Positions 35,156 through 45,700 of a stretch of DNA of 64,000 bases are shown in pieces (the first letter of the stretch is position 1; every line of letters begins with the position of its first letter). Below the pieces are notes generated by a model, which saw nothing but the letters and a program-made list of their open reading frames with translations, searched no databases and was not told the origin of the DNA. The stretch comes from Liopterus haemorrhoidalis (taxonomy: Eukaryota > Arthropoda > Insecta > Coleoptera > Dytiscidae): contig OZ020611.1 in NCBI GenBank assembly GCA_963971575.1, positions 48,814,007 through 48,878,006 of the forward strand. The letters are read 5' to 3'. A program made the position numbers and the translations under genes.

Positions 35156-36290
35156 CCAACCCAGAATTTTCAAGATTGTACTTGAGACATTGTGCTCTCT
35201 GTATAAGAGCCAATTAACATCAGCATATGCTAACCTATGTTATATTTTCTAAATTATTGACATATTTACGTTACATATAAGTTCAATTTTGAAAATGGGC
35301 GGTTATCAATAAACTGCAATATTCATTTAAAAAATACCTCACGGTGGCACAAGGGCCGCTCGAGGCAGTTCAAGCCTTAGAGTGGATTAACGTCATACAA
35401 ACCAACTGAAATTTTTAAATTGTACTTAATGTACTGTGCAGTTATGTAAGTATGAACTGACATCAACATCAGTGCACTTCTAATTTATGTTTTTTAGTTT
35501 AAGATGTATTTAATTTAGAAATACTTAAGATATTGCGCCATCTGTACAAGGGCGAACCGACATCAGCATAAGTTCTGATCCATGTTATGTGTTATTAATT
35601 TAGGATATATTTAGAGTACTCATAAGTTCAATTTTGTAAATAGACATTAAATAATATACTTTACTCTTGATTTAAGGGAGATCTGACGTTGGCACAAAGG
35701 TCGCTCGAAGTTGTTTTAGCTTAGAGCAGAACAACGCTAGACAAAACAACCCAGAATTTTTAAAATTGTCCATGAGGCATTGCGCTCTCTGCAAAAGAGC
35801 GAATTTGCACCAGCAGAAATGCTTATCTGTGTTATAGTTTATTAGTTTAGGATATATTGGCGTTTCATAAAGTCTGTTCCCTTGTTTTAGGCGGAATTAG
35901 AATTTCAATTATAGTTACTTTTACCGATTGATTGAAGCTTTTGATCATTTTGTTCAGGAAAAGTCAACTTCAATATATAAAAAATAGCTAAGGACAACTT
36001 ATTAAAATGAAAATTTCGTTTAGTTCCGCAAATCTTTTGGAATAGACTGTATGTATGTTCAATCTCGAAAATGAGTGGTTGTTATGCATCTCAACGTAGA
36101 ATTTTCAAAATTGGTGTTTACAATGCGCCCTCTATATAAAGGCAAAATGACGTCAGCATAAGTGCCAATTTATGTTATGTTTTCATAGTTTAGGATACAT
36201 TTACGTAAGATATAAGTTCGATTTTGAAAATGGGTGATATTAAAGAAACTGCAGCTTGAATTTTTGGGAGATTTGACGACTGTACACCCC
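35156..36290 (+). repeat. Degenerate far edge of the right satellite
   Basis: Monomers at 35156 and 35400 are 244 bp apart, again the long form, with CGGTGGCACAAGGGCCGCTCG and GTGGATTAACGTC. Further copies decay up to about 36290. A MITE interrupts them at 35871-36052. Confidence 0.8.
35871..36052 (+). mobile_element. MITE of the AGTCTGTT family, copy 2
   Basis: Starts AGTCTGTTCC...TTTAGGCGGAATTAG and ends TTAGTTCCGCAAATC...GGAATAGACTGTA; ends are inverted. Inserted in the degenerate satellite edge. Confidence 0.85.
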
Positions 36291-36299
36291 ATTAGGGTG

Positions 36300-36860
36300 C
36301 CATTTTAGTCGTTTACCATACCAAGCGTGATTTTTTTAATATCAATAGTATTTGATAAACTTTTGCTTAAATGAAACAGATCAGCAAGACGTGAAAAAAA
36401 ATTCTTTGCTTAAAACAATGCCTTTATTTAGGTTTTAGGATATATTAGAGCTCTGCCTGCAAAGAGGTGTGAGGGTTGTCTACTAAATCGGTGCTTCTCA
36501 ACCCAAATATTACCACGCACCAACAAAATATTTAATTTTATGGGCGAAGCGGTGAAAACATCTTTTTGATATATTTTTATTATATTTATTTATTGTTTTA
36601 TTCAATGTCGCGGCTTGAATTCGGACGTGTCAATGTCGTAGAATTATATCTTGTGCGGTGTCTTATAACTTTCGGAACGTTTAGATTTTGACGCCGACCA
36701 GCGGTTAAAATATACCTTGTCGGCTGAGTAATACACATTTCTTCATAGCACGTCCACCAAAATTGTTTTTTATTGAATATAATTTCTCTAATCTTTTTGT
36801 TCAGTCTGTTTTAGATCGTTCAAAGGTCAACAGGTACACAGAGATGAGAAGGAAGAACAG
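36300..36860. other. Unassigned AT-rich sequence
   Basis: No coding frame, no repeat structure and no terminal inverted repeats recognised. Confidence 0.4.
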
Positions 36861-36869
36861 TTGTCAATC

Positions 36870-37150
36870 AAATTAAGCTTCCCAGTAGAACTGTATGGTG
36901 TAGAGGTCTGCATTGTAACTGAAGAGTTAAGATGTCTACAAAATGGAATTTTACAGAAGAATATCGTACATTTCGTGGACTAGCAAAACGGATAACGAAG
37001 AAGTCCTCAACAAGGAAGAACGATGAGAACAACCCTATAAATTCGAATATCTGAAAACTTAAGAGAATGCTTCGGAATCTCTCGCATAGATCTATTCAGA
37101 AGGTACCATTCAAGATTAACATTGCTTTTCTACTTGAAGAAGAAAGTGGT
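36870..37150 (+). pseudogene. Decayed LINE C-terminal fragment
   Basis: ELYGVEVCIVTEELRCLQN followed, after a frame change, by TDNEEVLNKEE and NLRECFGISRIDLFR resembles the post-reverse-transcriptase C-terminus of insect LINEs (LLYG.E.W..T.E and NEEVL.R blocks). It is full of stops and frameshifts. No reverse transcriptase core remains. Confidence 0.45.
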
Positions 37151-37189
37151 CTTAGAGTTCCCAATGAAAGTCTGTGAATATCCTCTGAT

Positions 37190-38870
37190 AAACTTTTCGA
37201 CGAGGATTCGATACAAAAAAGAAACCGACTACAAATAGTCGAATACAAAGAAATAGTTAAGTATGCTGCTTACTAAAATTGAGCAGAATATAGGTAAATT
37301 GATCTGATAGCAACAGACTTATCCATTACAATTGAAGGAGCAAGTGGATAAAGGTGTTAGGCATTTTCCGTTATCTCTCCGCTTGTCACATCAGTTGAAA
37401 GCCTGTTATGAAAGCCACAAATTACTGAATTTTTTCTTCTTTCGCTACTGTGTGATACATTGAAAAACTACTTGAGGTCATTGTACATAACACCTTTATC
37501 TATCTGTATCTTCCAAAATATAGATAATTGGAAACTGAGTGTTGTGGTTAGGATAAAAGAGGCTTATACAACCTTATTCCAACGAAAATTTCAAAATTTC
37601 AAAAAATGCTACATAACACCATCCACTTTCTCTTTCAATTATTATTAAATATTTATATATTCATATATAAAACTGGTCTACTGTATTTGTTTACGTCTTT
37701 TCCGGTTTTTAGGGCCTCCATTTATGTTATCATGGATTTAGTATTATTTTAGACCTTTTGATACAAAAAATGAAACAGACTATAAATTCAAGAAAAGTTG
37801 AATTCAAGAAAAGATTTAAGGATGCTCCTTACTAAAACTGAACAGAATATAGTTAAATTGGTTTTCAGGTTGTTAGTTTCTTTATTTATGTTAACATGGA
37901 TTTAGTGTCATTACAGACCTTTTGACACAAAAGAGAAATCGACTACAAATAGTTGAATGCAAGAGAAGATTTAAGGATACTGCGTACTGAAATTTAGCAG
38001 AATATAGGTAAATAAGACTGATAGCAATAGGCTCATCCTTTACATTTATTATTAAATATTTATATATACATATATAATACTGGCCTACTACATTTATTTC
38101 CATGATTTCAGGTTTTAGGTTCTTTATTTATGTTAAATGGTTTAGTGTCATTACAGACCTTTTGACACAAAAGAGAAATCGACTATAAATAGTCGAATAC
38201 AAGGGAAGATTTAAAGATGCTGCTTACTGAAACTGAGCAGAGTATGGGTAAATAAGTTTGATAGCAATAGGCTCATCCTTTACATTTATTATTATATATT
38301 TATATATACATTAATTCTGGTCTAATGTATTTATTTCCATGTTTTTAAGTTTTCAGGTTCTTTATTTATGTTAACATGGATTTAGTGATATTACAGACCT
38401 TTTGACACAAAAGAGAAATCGACTACAAATAATCGAATGCAAGAGAAGATGCTGCTTACTGAAATTGAGCAGAATATAGATAAATAAGACTGATAACAAT
38501 AGGCTCATCCTTTACATTTATTGTTAAATATTTATATATACATTAATAACACAGGTATACTGTATTTTTTCAGGTTCTTTATTTATGTTAAATGGATTTA
38601 GTGTCATCACTCTCTTGATCGCTGAAGACGGAAACAGATCGTTGTGCAGTTTCCGAAACGTCCGGAAGAATTTTATATACCTCATGATAAAAATATACCA
38701 TATTGTACTATTCTAGCTTAGTACTACCAGTAATGGCAAACGTCCAAAATAACAGTGTGTGCATTAATATTGAATTTTTGACACAAAAGAGTAATCAACT
38801 GCAAATAGTACAATATAAGGGACGTTTTAAGAAGGCTGCTTACTGAAATTCAGCAGAATGTTGGTAAAGA
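37190..38870 (+). repeat. Degenerate tandem repeat, period about 240 bp
   Basis: CTTTTGACACAAAAGAGAAA with CGACTACAAATAGT recurs at about 37919, 38159 and 38399 (240-bp spacing), with more diverged starts near 37200, 37755 and 38775. Each unit also has ACTGAAATTGAGCAGAATAT, GCTCATCCTTTACATTTATT and TTATTTATGTTAACATGG. No coding frame longer than about 60 codons. Confidence 0.85.
38622..38665 (+). ncRNA. Hammerhead-like motif within the 240-bp repeat region
   Basis: CTGAAGA, one base, stem GGAAAC/GTTTCC with a 13-base loop, then GAAACGTCC. This is the same layout as the Penelope motif at 25581-25620, but in a sequence with no Penelope coding remnant. It may be a Penelope terminal fragment or a retrozyme-like repeat. 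Confidence 0.35.
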
Positions 38871-38884
38871 CAAAAACAAAGACA

Positions 38885-38985
38885 GAAAAATGTGTCTGTC
38901 TATCGGTTCAATAAAAATTGTGGCCAAACGGCTAGACCAGAAAAACTAAAATTTGAGATGCGTATACTCGAATTGCTTATGCCAC
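38885..38985 (+). mobile_element. Fragment of the (GACA)n-ended element
   Basis: TGTCTGTCTATCGG, AAAAATTGTGGCCAAACGGC and the following bases match the reverse complement of 51660-51735 and of 19870-19945. Only the terminus is present. Confidence 0.5.
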
Positions 38986-39491
38986 CGTCAATTTCACCGC
39001 CAAATCAGATTCATTTCACTGCCATAACCCTACCAGGTCCCTACCGTGTTCCTGCCGTATCCATATCATCCATGTCGTGTCATTGTCTCATCATTGTAAT
39101 ATCATGTAACATGTCAAATTTTCATCACTCGTGCCAAAAGTCAAAAAAACCTATATAAACATTTTTTTTATCTAAAAACTAAACGAAAATGATCCTCTAT
39201 AATCTGCAACCAGATTACAGAGGACTCAATTATATAGGGGGGCCGCAGACAATATTTACATTATTTCGGGGTTCCCATGCCAGAAAAGTTTGAGAAACAT
39301 TGATTTAAAGGACAACTTGAGTGTTAAGTTGGTTTTACACAGTTCAATTAATTGATCAAGTTTTTTTGTCAATTAATTGAAAACTTAATTGGTAACCTTG
39401 AAAATAAAAGGATCGCTTTACACATATCAATTTATTTATCAATTTTTTTTTAAACCTTTTACATTACCAATCGTAAAACTTGTTGACATTA

Positions 39492-39645
39492 AGTCTGTTT
39501 CTTTGGTTTAGGCGGAACTAGATTTTCAATTCCAGTTACTTTTACAGTTTTTGATAATTTTGTTTAGCAAAAGCCTACTTCAAACCATAAAAGAAGTGCT
39601 CATGACAACTTACAAAAATAAAAATTCCTGTTGGTTCCGCCTATA
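39492..39645 (+). mobile_element. MITE of the AGTCTGTT family, copy 3
   Basis: Begins AGTCTGTTTCTTTGGTTTAG, contains GTTTAGCAAAAGCCTACTTC and ends GTTGGTTCCGCCTA. The right terminus is eroded or cut by the adjacent SINE. Confidence 0.7.
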
Positions 39646-39660
39646 AAATATTGAAATCTT

Positions 39661-39838
39661 TGCCGGTCACCATGGCGTAGTGGTTAGTGCACTGACTTCT
39701 AGGCCATGAGGGCTCGGGTACGAATCCCGGTTATGGCATGGAATTTTTCAATGAATAAAATGCATCTGGATAACGGCCTCAGTAGCCAAGTCCAAAAATA
39801 AAAAAATATAAAAAAAAAATAAAAAAATAAAAAAAAAT
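39661..39838 (+). mobile_element. tRNA-derived SINE
   Basis: TGGCGTAGTGGTTAGTGC (39673-39690) is a good polymerase III A box, and GGTACGAATCC (39717-39727) is a B box one base off the consensus. A short body follows, then an A-rich tail (39800-39838). No functional tRNA fold is claimed. Confidence 0.75.
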
Positions 39839-40394
39839 GAGCTGTGACCAAGAACAAAAGAAATAACCCAGATTATGTTGAATTAGAACGTCTGAGGTTC
39901 TGTCACATTTTAAAACAAAACATATTTTATATATTTCTAGGTTATGTTACAACTAAACAGTTGACAATAACTAAACAGATAAAAATATAACTAGATTTCC
40001 CTAAAAAATTGATGAAAAATAGAACTTGCAATACATTTTTCAATTAATTGTTGAAATTTGAACACTTTACACACATCAATAAGTTGAAGGTCAACTTTTT
40101 CAATTAATTGATCAATAAATTGAATCGTGTAAAATCCACTTTACTTAAGGTTGAAATCATTTACTTAACAACAAAAATGAATGAGATTTCTCTGTGTTTA
40201 ATGCAGTTTTTAATAAGATATATTGTTAGCTTAGATTGATCTATTAAAATATTTATATACGTATATTCTATACTGCGCGACTTTTTCTTGTGGCTTTTCC
40301 TCCTTCCCCACAATTTCATAAGCTATGGGCGTGCGTGCACCTCCTTGCAAGTCCCACGCGGCTCTAATGTTCTCAATTATACACATATACATAC

Positions 40395-40579
40395 AGAACA
40401 ACGTATTAAAAATATATTTATTTTATCAGTACAACACATTATATTTCACTTCATAATTAACAGTACAATACAATAACAATAGACGGTACACAATGATGAC
40501 AGCAATTCGCTTTGCTCAGCTCAATTACTTACCCCATAAGTGAATAACCAGTGGAACTTTCAGATTCGCCCTCTCTTTC
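40395..40579 (-). CDS. Candidate terminal exon of a host gene
   Basis: On the minus strand, TACTAAT (branch-point-like) and GGGTTTCAG precede GAAAGAGAGG, giving EREGESESSTGYSLMG and a stop at 40529-40531. An AATAAA signal lies at 40417-40422, about 110 bases after the stop. Stop, 3' UTR length and poly(A) signal together fit a last exon. A GTAAGT donor overlaps the stop (GG|GTAAGT), so an internal exon is the alternative. The protein is not recognised. Confidence 0.42.
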
Positions 40580-40624
40580 CTGAAACCCACAAAGATTTAA
40601 TTAGTATCATTTAAAACATCATAC

Positions 40625-40652
40625 CTTGTGGGTTTTAGTTGAGAGGACAAAT
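40625..40652 (-). CDS. Candidate 28-base penultimate exon
   Basis: Between AATTTCAG and GTATGATG on the minus strand, in frame FVLSTKTHK then into the next exon. The intron to the terminal exon would be only 45 bases. Weak, because micro-exons and minimal introns are easily mimicked in AT-rich DNA. The exon lies just outside the large Harbinger insertion at 40744. Confidence 0.22.
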
Positions 40653-41729
40653 CTGAAATTTAAATAATTTCACTGAAATACAAATTATCGTTTATGTTAA
40701 TCGAATAGTTGCGAACTAAATGAAGAAATTATGTTAAAGAACTGGGCCCTGTTGCACCATTCTATTTTGCAACTTTGCACATTGCGAAATATAAGTTTTT
40801 ACCTGTCACTTTGCATTCATGATGACAATTGTTTTTTTTTTTTTTTTATCCATATAAAATCTATAATATAATTCACCAACGTGTGTCTCTGCGAGGGTGC
40901 GTACCCGTCTTCTAAAATAAATTTGAAGCGAGATTCCGAAATGTAACGAAATATTCCGAAGCTTACCGACGTGTATATTGACATATAACGCGTGATAACA
41001 ATAGTAGTTAATTGATATGTTTACACAAAAAGAATTAAAATTATTAGTAGCAGAAAAATAATAATTTTAAAAAATATTTGGTTTTGATAAAAGTAAGTAA
41101 GAAAAATGCGACTTTATTTTCTTTATTATTATTATTATTATTATTATTATTTTTTTTTATTTTACGATTAACGTTTTAAATTATGTAACGATTTAAATTT
41201 TCAAAAATGTAAATATAATAAAGTGAGTAAAACACGCTTCGGTAAAAATGAATAACTAATACCAAAAATTACCGGCCGAGTTTGGTCATTCATATCAGCA
41301 CAACTAGGTGACAACTTATTTGTGTAAATTTAAAATTGGTTCGTAATATTAAAAATATTTTGGTAAAAGTTACAAATTGATACATTAAATAGTTTGCATC
41401 TTTGAAATTATATGTCATCTTGGTATTAAAACATGGTAAAACATTTAATTTTCTTAAAATATCATTCCATTTGACATATGTCATAAAGATAAATGATATC
41501 TTAGTTATAATGTTCATAACCAACAAATCTGAAGTAGGTTTTACAGCGTAAGGAATATTTTGAAATGACAAATATACATTTAAAAGTCAGTACTACTATA
41601 AAAGTAACCAAAATAACCAGATCTGGTTTGACCTTACAAAAGTGAACGCAATATATTAAAGCGGGCCAGCAATTAAATTTTGCTGTGTAATAGTTTCTCA
41701 CTATATATTTCAAACTGATTTGAGATATA

Positions 41730-41860
41730 GTGTAAGTACGCTTTTTTCCGTGTGTGCCTTTTTCCGTGTGCGCTTTTTCCGTGTGTGTATTTTTCCGTGT
41801 GCGCTTTATTCCGTGTGCGTATTAATCCATGCCCGTTTTTTTTTCGTGTGCGTATTTTTA
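41730..41860 (+). repeat. Minisatellite, unit TTTTCCGTGTGCGC
   Basis: About seven imperfect copies of a 14-18-bp unit (TTTTCCGTGTGTGC, TTTTCCGTGTGCGC, TTATTCCGTGTGCG). The 79-codon frame over it is repeat-driven (RVRFFRVCIFPC). Confidence 0.85.
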
Positions 41861-42680
41861 TATTATATAAGTAATTGGAAAATGTATTTTAATAAATATA
41901 TTTTAAATTTAATGTCTCAAATCATTTTTAGTTTTAATATTATAAATGTACTACACTGAGTGAAAATTAATCGTTTTTCCATCTTAAAACGTTAGTGAAT
42001 AAATAATTCGGAATAATACTCATTATTTGTCCAGTTTTTAATAGTGAGCGAAGAGTTGATTCAATTTGAATTGGATGAAGTAGGGCGTATGGCTACGAGC
42101 AAGTTCCACATTAAGGTAATGATGTGTTTGTCAACACAATTGGCAACGGGTGCACTAGTATATAATAATCTTAATTTGACAACCAAAATTAACCTTACAT
42201 TTTAAAATGAGTTTAAAAAGGAGTGACGCAAAGAAAAAAAAAAGCAGTATTGAAATATAATTAGCATGGGCAAGAGAAACGGAAAAAGAAAAATCATTAG
42301 GACTAGCCATTTATGATGGAGGGTGGACTCGCTAGGGACTTCTCAAAAGATTTTATATGTAAGAACAAAATGGTTGAAACTGTAATGCCAAATAACAACT
42401 CTGTAAATATGTATTCCAGCAGTGAAACCGAAAGAAAATAATAATTCTTATTGGAGGTATACACCAGCTTTTAAATCTTAAAATAGCAGCGCTTGGGAAA
42501 GGTCACCAACCCAGCTCAAAATTTAAACAAAACCTTGTATTTTTAAAAACCCGTCAGTCATGCACGCTTCCTAACACCAGTTGGATTTACTGCATATAAT
42601 TATTATTGGGACCACAAATCATCATAACATTTAAAGAACGTTTTCCGTGTCTGTCAACCTAGTTTTCCTCATGTTCTTTA

Positions 42681-43350
42681 GGCGTTTTCGCAAACCCTAT
42701 CCGATACATATATGACGTCATTGATTTAATCTGATAGCTACGAACCTGTTCGCAAACTTTTTCTTTGATCAGATAAAAAACTATCTACGTTCGCAAACCT
42801 ACAATAACTATCTGATAAACGCGATCGGATAGCAATATTTCAATCCTACAAAATAGTAGGATTCATTTCAGATTAAATAACCTAAAAAATTATTTGATGT
42901 GTATGTCATTTTGGGTTTTTGACTTTAATCTAAAAAATTTTGCCGATTATAACTATTGGACACGCTCTTTTTTTCGACGATGATGGTTTTGATGATACTG
43001 ACGAAAATAATATGGTAAAGCTATTTTTAAACCGCACAGATAAAAAGAAAAGAAATACAGTGGAAAACTATGAAAATATTATTTATCATTATTCGTTAAG
43101 ATCTTACAAATCGTCAAGTTTAAATAAAGAAATAAAGTCGTAAGTGCTGCCATCTAGACAATAGAACACTAATCTCTAAACAATCCTGTCCGCAAAGGTC
43201 CGTAAGAAGTTATTTGGATCAAGCGATTAATATTCGTTCGCAAACTGACTTTATCTGATAAACAGTAATCTAATAAATTCTATCCGATTGAATTTCGTGA
43301 CGTCATTTATTTATCGGATACGCGATCGGATTGAGGTTTGCGAAAACGGC
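42681..43350. mobile_element. TA-flanked element inside the Harbinger
   Basis: TA flanks it at 42679-42680 and 43351-43352. Ends: GGCGTTTTCGCAAACC and inverted GGTTTGCGAAAACGGC. GTTCGCAAAC recurs four times as subterminal repeats and ATCCGAT / ATCGGAT is frequent. A TA target fits Tc1/mariner-type or related MITEs. A 67-codon frame (42940-43143; FFDDDGFDDTDENN) is of unknown meaning. Confidence 0.75.
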
Positions 43351-43392
43351 TATTAAGTGCATGCAATTCAATTAGTGTTATATCAACACACC

Positions 43393-43740
43393 TCAGACAA
43401 ACGGAAACTCTCCTCTTTTTATAAAAAAAAAATTGAGGGCCAAATTTGTATTTTCAGGCCAACAAACCATATTATGCAAAATATTATCTAATATGGTATT
43501 AACGACATTTATTTTTCTACAAACTGTCGATTTGTGGACACTATGCTCAATAGTGACACCAAAACTAGGCTCAATTTCCAAGCCAATGTAAACTTTTTAG
43601 TAATTGCTATTTAGCATTTAAGGCTATATTCATATTATTTTTATTTTGAATTGAAGGCCTTATTTGTTTTAATACATATTCTACTTGTTGCTTATTCATT
43701 CTAAACTCCTCTTTAAATGAAAAATTATCTTCATAATTAA
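43393..43740 (-). pseudogene. HARBI1-like transposase remnant
   Basis: FKEEFRMNKQQVEYVLKQI, then a stop, QLLKSLHWLGN, a frameshift, and HSVHKSTVCRKINVVNTI, ICWPE-like and FFIKRGEFPFV. This order matches HARBI1 nucleases (LHWLGNG, VHKSTVCR, WP, GFP). It ends just before the catalytic DGT region, where the TA-flanked element begins. Several stops and shifts make it inactive. Confidence 0.72.
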
Positions 43741-44152
43741 ATGTAATTCTTATTTTATAACATGTTCTTTTTCTTGTTCTTTCGACCTCTCCTACGTCGC
43801 TTTCGTCACTAGATTGATATAAAAATCATCTAAGGTTTTAATTTTAATTGAAGTATCAAAACTGTTTGCGATTCTTTTTGCAAAACTTTGCAAAAAATTA
43901 TAGTTGACTTTTTTTAAATATTTTATTTCGTTGGAGCAACAAACGAATAAATGCGAAGTGAAAATATTTTATTTGAACTTTGCATTTTCAAAATTTTAGA
44001 TACATGGCAACGCAAAGTTGTTCACAAAGTGTAAAGTTCAATGAGCAAAGTGCAAAGTAGAATGGTGCAACGGGGCCCTATCTGTTCGTCAAGTCAGTCG
44101 GAGCATACATATTACCTTATTTTTAGTCAATCCGATTGATCCGCTGGAGTAA

Positions 44153-44407
44153 TCAGAGTGTTTCCAAGCAATCCGCTGATCTGACAGGATTACTGGGATT
44201 AATGGACTGCTGGTGGTGGGGGTTAGCGCGGGTAAATTGAATCTTACAGCCAATTGGAATATGTTGAAAACAACAAAATATACGAAATAAGTGACATTTG
44301 TGATAGAATTCTATTATTAGTATTAAAATCATATTTATAAAACAAAATGCGTTAGTAGTTGTAATCAACGACAGAAATTTGACAGTTACAGTTAGCGCCA
44401 CCGTCAC
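44153..44407 (-). other. Unassigned open frame
   Basis: 84 codons with a hydrophobic middle (FCFINMILILIIEFY) between two mobile elements. No start context, splice signal or family recognised. Confidence 0.15.
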
Positions 44408-44560
44408 CAGACGTCACTACTTAACTTCAGACAAATATTGCTTACGAAAATGTGAGCAATGCGACTAATCTTGTGACGTCACCAAACCAATATGAGCAAT
44501 CTTGTGGATTGAATAAACGTAAATGCCTAATGTTTCTACGGCCAGCGTACACTCTAATAT

Positions 44561-44737
44561 GGACTATTCCAAACCTTTAAGCGGAACCAAATGGAATTTT
44601 AATTTTCTTAAGTTGTCACAAGCTAATTTTTTAATATTTGAAGTTGGCTTTTGCTAAATAAAATGATCAAAAGCTTCAATCAAACGTTAACAGTAACTAG
44701 AATTCAAAATTTTGTTCCGCTTAAAACAAAGAAACTG
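44561..44737 (-). mobile_element. MITE of the AGTCTGTT family, copy 4
   Basis: Inverted relative to copies 1-3: starts ACTATTCCAAACCTTTAAGC, contains TAAATAAAATGATCAAAAGC and ends TTGTTCCGCTTAAAACAAAG. Confidence 0.75.
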
Positions 44738-45088
44738 GCTATTTGTATATATATTTAACCAACGGTTGAATTGAAATAATAAAAATAGTAGAATGGTTAT
44801 CGAACAGAAATACAGTAAAAAAAAAGAAAGTAAAATGGACAAACGTACGTATTGACTGACAAAGGTTTGACATATAAAGGTCAGACATGGAAAAAGTCAG
44901 ACTTTGACAAAAAGCCGATGCAGACAAAAAACCGATACTGACGAAAGAGTGACGTAGACAATAGGCCCACAAACAAAGGCAGACTGACAAAAGTATGCCA
45001 GATAAAAGGCCGACTGACAAAAGTCAACATGAGAAAAAGGCCGACGCAAACGAAAAACCGATGCTGACAAAAGACTGATACAATAGGC

Positions 45089-45349
45089 TAGGGTGACCAT
45101 TCGTCCCGCATTAAGATGCGTCCCGCAAAAGTCCCCAATTTTAACATTTTGTCCCGCATTTTAACATTTTGGAGGTGAGGACCTTTTTTTGCTCTTCACT
45201 TGGGTTTGGGAGGTGAAGACCTTTTTTTTGCTCTTCACTTGGAGTTTGGGAGATGCGGACCTTTTTTTTGCTCTTCACTTGAATTTGGGAGATGAGGACC
45301 TTTTGTTTTGCTCCGTCCCGCATTGCCTTCTTAAGAAAATGGTCACCCT
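45089..45349. mobile_element. MITE with 9-bp target duplication and internal 50-bp repeats
   Basis: ACAATAGGC flanks it at 45080-45088 and 45350-45358. Ends are inverted: AGGGTGACCATTC and AATGGTCACCCT. Inside, TTTGGGAGGTGAGGACC...TTTGCTCTTCACTTG is repeated about four times at roughly 50-bp intervals, and GTCCCGCATT occurs near both ends. The 60-codon minus frame is repeat-driven. Confidence 0.88.
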
Positions 45350-45499
45350 ACAATAGGCCCATTGACAAAAGGTTAACAAACAAACGGCTGACAGACAAAA
45401 GCCTGCCAAAAGACTGAAAAAAGTTCGACATGGACCTTTTATGTCGACTTATGGTCGATATAAGGCCGACATTTTCCCTCTGAAGTTAAATACTAATTT

Positions 45500-45700
45500 T
45501 CAGTGTTTTTGCATTTCTATTCTGTCTGCAGAATGCATTGAACATAATACCATTTTTTCCCAGACCCCTTGTTTAACTATTAGATTTACAGCGTCAGTAG
45601 CTTTATTTTCTATAACATTTTTACATTTTAACACAAGATTTTCAAGTTGCTTTGTTTCAGAAATATTAAAATTTTCGTTTCTTGGACGTTTATCGCACAC
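45500..45700 (-). pseudogene. Myb/SANT-like (zeste-type) DNA-binding domain remnant
   Basis: KRPRNENFNISETKQLENLV, then LKCKNVIENKATDAV and VWEKM match the Myb/SANT-like domain of insect regulatory zeste-like and MSANTD3-like proteins (F..E...L..LV..YK.VIENK.TDAV....K...W..). Such domains occur as the second protein of several DNA transposons. The frame is short and lacks a normal start; the rest is lost. Its location between inverted subterminal arrays supports a transposon origin. Confidence 0.65.

Larger units (their letters stand above)
39327..40140. mobile_element. TTA-flanked MITE carrying two nested insertions
   Basis: TTA flanks it at 39324-39326 and 40141-40143. Ends: AGTTGGTTTTACACAGTTCA and the inverted form ATCGTGTAAAATCCACT. 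The motif TCAATTAATTGATCAA is repeated inside both ends. The TTA target suggests a PIF/Harbinger-type MITE. It contains an AGTCTGTT MITE (39492-39645) and a SINE (39661-39838). Confidence 0.82.
40744..44081 (-). mobile_element. PIF/Harbinger-type transposon relic, 3.3 kb
   Basis: Left end GGGCCCTGTTGCACCATTCT and right end AGAATGGTGCAACGGGGCCC are inverted. GGGCCC...TGCACCA ends occur in insect Harbinger elements, and a HARBI1-like transposase remnant (43393-43740) lies inside on the minus strand. No clean TTA duplication is visible at its borders. Another element (42681-43350) has inserted into the transposase. Confidence 0.75.

Noticed and set aside
39661..39740. Functional tRNA gene
   Set aside because: A and B boxes are present but the B box is off consensus, the arms do not pair convincingly by eye and an A-rich SINE tail follows.
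40744..44081. Clean target duplication for the GGGCCC-ended element
   Set aside because: Flanks read ACT and TAT, so no TTA or TAA duplication can be claimed; the classification rests on the ends and the transposase remnant.
44739..45100. Two overlapping minus frames with SVCLCLWAYCL-type repeats
   Set aside because: They translate the GACAAAAGGCCGA subterminal array in two frames and have no domain.
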